From Acinetobacter apis (GTDB lineage Bacteria > Pseudomonadota > Gammaproteobacteria > Pseudomonadales > Moraxellaceae), in contig NZ_FZLN01000004.1 of assembly GCF_900197575.1 (NCBI RefSeq), positions 92,574 through 156,573 of the forward strand: 64,000 nt of DNA. The letters are read 5' to 3'. The notes below the pieces were generated by a model. That model was not told the DNA's origin. It did not search any database and was given only the letters and a program-made list of their open reading frames with translations. A program made the position numbers and the translations under genes. Below are positions 60,890-64,000 of the stretch, piece after piece (the first letter of the stretch is position 1; each line of letters starts with the position of its first letter).

Positions 60890-61453
60890 ATGAGTGAAAT
60901 AAATATGAAGTGGACATTACAAGCTATTTCGAGTGAGCTAGACAATCAAAACTTCGAGATTATAGACAGCACTGTTCTAGTTGGTCGACATCAGAACTGT
61001 AACTTGGTTTTGCAGTCATCGAAAATTTCACGTAAGCATGCAGCGTTTCATATTAAAGACCAACAATTGTGGCTAGAAGATTTGCAATCATCTAATGGTA
61101 CTTTTATCAATGAGATTCAAATTGACAGACCTACACAGCTTGAATCTGATGATGTCATTCAATTTGCTGATTTGCAGTTTCGTGTATTGGCATCCAATGA
61201 ATCTACAACGTATGCTAACGAAGACACACAAAATGCAGACGTCAATGATGTAGCTCATGAGTCAACACATCAACAGCCTGCACAGTCGAACGATGCATCT
61301 GTAGAGCAGAAACAATCTGTTGTGAAAGATCATGCAACTGAAGTGCAAGAAACGCCTTCCAAAGCCCCGCAACAGTCTTCCCGTATGGTTGGTATAGTAA
61401 TATTTGTTGTTGCTATTATTATTGCTTTTGTGGTCTGGTCTATGAGTAAGTAA
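60890..61453 (+). CDS. FHA-domain protein with C-terminal membrane anchor
   Basis: About 187 residues. An FHA domain (VGRHQNCNLVLQ, SSKISRKHAAF, LQSSNGTFINE) binds phosphothreonine. A Gln/Ser/Thr-rich acidic linker follows, then one C-terminal membrane helix (VGIVIFVVAIIIAFVVW). The domain should face the cytoplasm. I take ATG 60890; ATG 60905 is also possible. No kinase or phosphatase gene is next to it, so its partner is unknown. Confidence 0.85.
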   Translation: MSEINMKWTLQAISSELDNQNFEIIDSTVLVGRHQNCNLVLQSSKISRKHAAFHIKDQQLWLEDLQSSNGTFINEIQIDRPTQLESDDVIQFADLQFRVLASNESTTYANEDTQNADVNDVAHESTHQQPAQSNDASVEQKQSVVKDHATEVQETPSKAPQQSSRMVGIVIFVVAIIIAFVVWSMSK

Positions 61454-61465
61454 TTTAAGTGATGT

Positions 61466-61494
61466 AAAAAAGTATGCTGAGGCATACTTTTTTT
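61466..61494 (+). terminator. Terminator after the FHA gene
   Basis: aaaaagtatgc (61466-61476) and gcatacttttt (61481-61491) form an 11-bp stem with the loop tgag, followed by more T. Confidence 0.9.
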
Positions 61495-61750
61495 ATGCCT
61501 AAAAAGAGGCAACTCAGTATGAAACAGCCCATTTATGCGGTGAAATAGCGTGGTGTTCTTGAATATGATTTGCTATCTTAGATCACAAGAATCAATTTTG
61601 TTAATTAGCACTGGCTAAATCATAGTGTTCTTACAAGTAAATTTGTTGATCAATTGGATGGGTAGAGCATGCAACTACATAGAATTCTTCGATGGCGTCA
61701 CTCATAAATTCACTTAATTCATTTAATTAAATTTATGAGATCTCTACATC

Positions 61751-63244
61751 ATGCAACGTACAAACTTTGAAAAATTAGTTGAGCAAGGCTACAACACCAT
61801 TCCAGTTTATCGCCAACGTTTGGCGGACACAGAAACCCCTTTATCCGTATATGCCAGATTAGATGATGAATCTGTGCCTTCTTATTTGTTTGAATCTGTT
61901 GAAGGCGGAGAAAATTGGGCGCGCTATTCCATGATTGGTTTGGGTGAGTCGACCATTTTTTCTTTCAATGCAGGCGTTTTGACGGTAAAAGACCCACAAG
62001 GTCATATTCACCATGAAGAAGGTGTAGACCCTTTTGATTATATCCGTCAATTTCAAGCACAATTTCATGTACCAAACCATGAAGAAATTGAAGGGCTTCC
62101 ACACTTTACAGGCGGGCTAGTTGGTTATTTTGGCTATGATGCAGTACGTTATATAGAGCCTAAGCTTCAAAATATACCAACAGATGATCCGGTGGGCTTG
62201 CCTGATATTTGGATGATGCTATCAAAAACCGTCATTGTATTTGATAATTTAAAAGATACGCTCTACCTTGTTGTACATGCGGATATACAAGCTGGTGATG
62301 ACTATGACTCGGCACAGCAAAAGCTTGATGAAATCGAAGCTTATCTAAGCCGACCTGCAGTATTAACAGCCAAGCCGCACACTGCACCTCAATTTACTTC
62401 TCTGACGGGTGAAGATGCCTATAAAGCATCTATTGAAGTTGTCAAAGAATATATTCGTGCAGGGGATGTCATGCAGGTGGTCCCAGGCCATCGAATGGTG
62501 TCTTATTTTGACGGTAATGCATTACAAGTATATCGTGCATTAAGACATTTAAACCCATCACCTTATTTGTTTTTAGTTCAAGGGTACACTTTAGAGAATA
62601 ATAAACCTTTCCAAATAGTAGGTTCATCACCTGAAATTTTATCACGGCTTGAAAACGGCATTGCAACTGTCAGACCATTGGCAGGAACACGCCCACGTGG
62701 TCAAAGTAAAGCAGAAGACTTGGCATTAGAACAAGATTTGCTCTCAGATGAAAAAGAAATTGCTGAACACTTAATGTTGATCGACCTTGGCCGTAATGAT
62801 GTGGGTCGTGTATCAAAGGTTGGAAAGGTCAAAGTGACGGATAAGATGGTCATTGAACGTTATTCTCATGTGATGCACATTGTGTCAAATGTTGAGGGTG
62901 AGGTGAAAGAGGGGGTTGATGCTTTAGATGTATTCAAAGCCACTTTCCCCGCTGGTACGTTATCAGGTGCACCAAAAATTCGTGCAATGGAAATTATTGA
63001 TGAAATCGAGCCTGTGAAGCGTGGTGTATTTGGTGGCGCAGTGGGATATTTAGGTTGGGATGGTAAAATGGACATGTCTATTGCTATTCGAACAGGCGTT
63101 ATTCGTGAACAACAGTTCTTTGTGCAAGCAGGTGCAGGTCTTGTTGCTGACTCAAATCCTGATTCAGAATGGAATGAAACCCAAATAAAAGCTCGCGCAG
63201 TGATCAAGGCGGTTGAATTATCATCAACTGGGCTGATTTTATAA
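61751..63244 (+). CDS. trpE: Anthranilate synthase component I
   Basis: A 497-residue chorismate-binding enzyme. The C-terminal domain has IVGSSPEILSR, TVRPLAGTRPRG, LIDLGRNDVGRV and TLSGAPKIRAMEI, all family signatures. With a glutaminase (TrpG) it makes anthranilate for tryptophan. No trpG lies next to it, and tRNA genes follow on the right. Confidence 0.95.
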   Translation: MQRTNFEKLVEQGYNTIPVYRQRLADTETPLSVYARLDDESVPSYLFESVEGGENWARYSMIGLGESTIFSFNAGVLTVKDPQGHIHHEEGVDPFDYIRQFQAQFHVPNHEEIEGLPHFTGGLVGYFGYDAVRYIEPKLQNIPTDDPVGLPDIWMMLSKTVIVFDNLKDTLYLVVHADIQAGDDYDSAQQKLDEIEAYLSRPAVLTAKPHTAPQFTSLTGEDAYKASIEVVKEYIRAGDVMQVVPGHRMVSYFDGNALQVYRALRHLNPSPYLFLVQGYTLENNKPFQIVGSSPEILSRLENGIATVRPLAGTRPRGQSKAEDLALEQDLLSDEKEIAEHLMLIDLGRNDVGRVSKVGKVKVTDKMVIERYSHVMHIVSNVEGEVKEGVDALDVFKATFPAGTLSGAPKIRAMEIIDEIEPVKRGVFGGAVGYLGWDGKMDMSIAIRTGVIREQQFFVQAGAGLVADSNPDSEWNETQIKARAVIKAVELSSTGLIL

Positions 63245-63273
63245 GTTTTTTTTAAAATATATGGAAAAATCAC

Positions 63274-63301
63274 TTGCAACATTTGCAAGTTTTGCTAAAC
63301 T
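63274..63301 (+). promoter_or_regulatory. Promoter candidate of the tRNA cluster
   Basis: A -35-like TTGCAA (63274-63279) and a -10-like TAAACT (63296-63301), 16 bp apart, followed by a G/C-rich start region 41 bases before the first tRNA. Confidence 0.4.
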
Positions 63302-63342
63302 GCACACCGTTCCGATACGAAACGTACGAAACAATATGAAAC

Positions 63343-63418
<76 letters not shown>

Positions 63419-63473
63419 ATCATATGTTTCATGATGTTTTAAAAGGAACTGCACTACCAATGCAGTGCGATAT

Positions 63474-63557
63474 GGTGAGGTTCCCGAGCGGTCAAAGGGG
63501 GCGGACTGTAACTCCGCTACGAAAGTTTCGAAGGTTCGAATCCTTCCCTCACCACCA
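63474..63557 (+). tRNA. tRNA-Tyr (GTA anticodon)
   Basis: Acceptor GGTGAGG/CCTCACC, anticodon stem gcgga/tccgc with GTA at 63508-63510, the long variable arm of tRNA-Tyr, T-arm GGTTCGAATCC, and CCA encoded. Confidence 0.97.
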
Positions 63558-63596
63558 TATATACTTCGGATGAAGTGGTTGGTTTAAAACCAATAT

Positions 63597-63672
63597 GCGG
63601 GAGTAGCTCAGTTGGTAGAGCGGCAGCCTTCCAAGCTGCATGTCGCGAGTTCGACCCTCGTCTCCCGCTCCA
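63597..63672 (+). tRNA. tRNA-Gly (TCC anticodon)
   Basis: Acceptor GCGGGAG/CTCCCGC, anticodon stem gcagc/gctgc with TCC at 63630-63632, T-arm GAGTTCGACCCTC, and CCA encoded. Confidence 0.97.
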
Positions 63673-63683
63673 TCGAAGCTATC

Positions 63684-63758
<75 letters not shown>

Positions 63759-63802
63759 GATTCTAGAAAAAATAGTTTAAGTGATTTAATCACAGTTTTT
63801 AA

Positions 63803-63828
63803 AAAAGCAGGCTTATTAGTCTGCTTTT
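63803..63828 (+). terminator. Hairpin between the tRNA cluster and tuf
   Basis: aaaagcag (63803-63810) and ctgctttt (63821-63828) pair around a 10-base loop. The T-run is only four, so it may slow or partly end tRNA transcription ahead of tuf. Confidence 0.5.
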
Positions 63829-63913
63829 AAAGTATTGGGTGTTTGTGTTTTTACAAACATGTCGATATGCTGAATTCATCAGTTTTTTGTTCAATGTGAA
63901 CGAGGAAGTCATC

Positions 63914-64000
63914 ATGGCTAAAGCTAAGTTTGAACGTAATAAGCCACACGTAAACGTGGGAACAATTGGTCACGTCGACCATGGTAAAACAACACTAACT
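63914..64000 (+). CDS. tuf: Elongation factor Tu, N-terminal part, runs off the window
   Basis: ATG 63914 follows gaggaag and opens [29 protein letters not shown], with the GTP-binding P-loop [10 protein letters not shown]-Tu brings aminoacyl-tRNA to the ribosome. The first 29 codons lie in the window; the rest is beyond it. Confidence 0.97.

Noticed and set aside
61669..61707. Short frame MQLHRILRWRHS ahead of trpE as a trp leader peptide
   Set aside because: It has only one Trp, no clear ribosome site, and no terminator/antiterminator pair follows it.

Overview
The window is a stretch of Acinetobacter chromosome (Gammaproteobacteria, Moraxellaceae). Diagnostic pieces are the comM gene split by a Tn7-like island of the AbaR/Tn6022 kind, the nrdR-ribD-adenine methylase-ribE cluster, the pilS-pilR/gacA-type regulators, dksA-gluQ, hemC-hemD-hemX-hemY, and a tRNA Thr-Tyr-Gly-Thr cluster directly ahead of tuf. 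The species is not fixed by anything I can see.

Region 1 (1-14911) is the right-hand part of a Tn7-like transposon; its left end lies outside the window. It opens with the last codons of a TnsB-type transposase (tniA), then tniB (TnsC-type ATPase), tniQ/tniD (TnsD-type target selector) and a zinc-ribbon protein in the tniE position. Cargo follows: an unrecognised coiled-coil membrane protein, an arsenic module (arsR-arsC-acr3-arsH, with a second, unrelated arsenate reductase divergent from it), a transporter remnant, and a metal operon (CDF exporter, feoA, feoB, lspA) facing a MerR-family regulator across a MerR-type promoter with a 19-bp spacer. Last before the transposon end is an about 600-residue protein whose layout resembles Tn7 TnsE. 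The end itself carries two tandem 20-bp repeats and a terminal TGTCA, and abuts the 5' half of comM, cut inside the AAA+ domain.

Region 2 (14912-64000) is conserved chromosome: nitrogen sensing (glnK-amtB with a candidate sigma-54 promoter), nrdR-ribD-methyltransferase-ribE, pepA-holC, lptF-lptG, gpmI-ctpA, an Fsr-like exporter with an AraC regulator, pilS-pilR and gacA, pbpG, hom-thrC with dsbC, xerD, a second feoA-feoB set, murD-ftsW, dksA-gluQ, nudF-cpdA, thiC with a TPP riboswitch, phoU, argH with yggX, hemCDXY, hns, an FHA protein, trpE, four tRNAs and the start of tuf.

The main points for a second look are the TnsE-like protein at the comM end, the 12-CxxC TniE-like protein, the coiled-coil membrane cargo protein with a 28-29 residue period, iron import genes placed inside a metal-efflux operon, and a pair of operator-like dyads between hns and the FHA gene. 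All calls were made by reading the sequence and translations; no database search was run.
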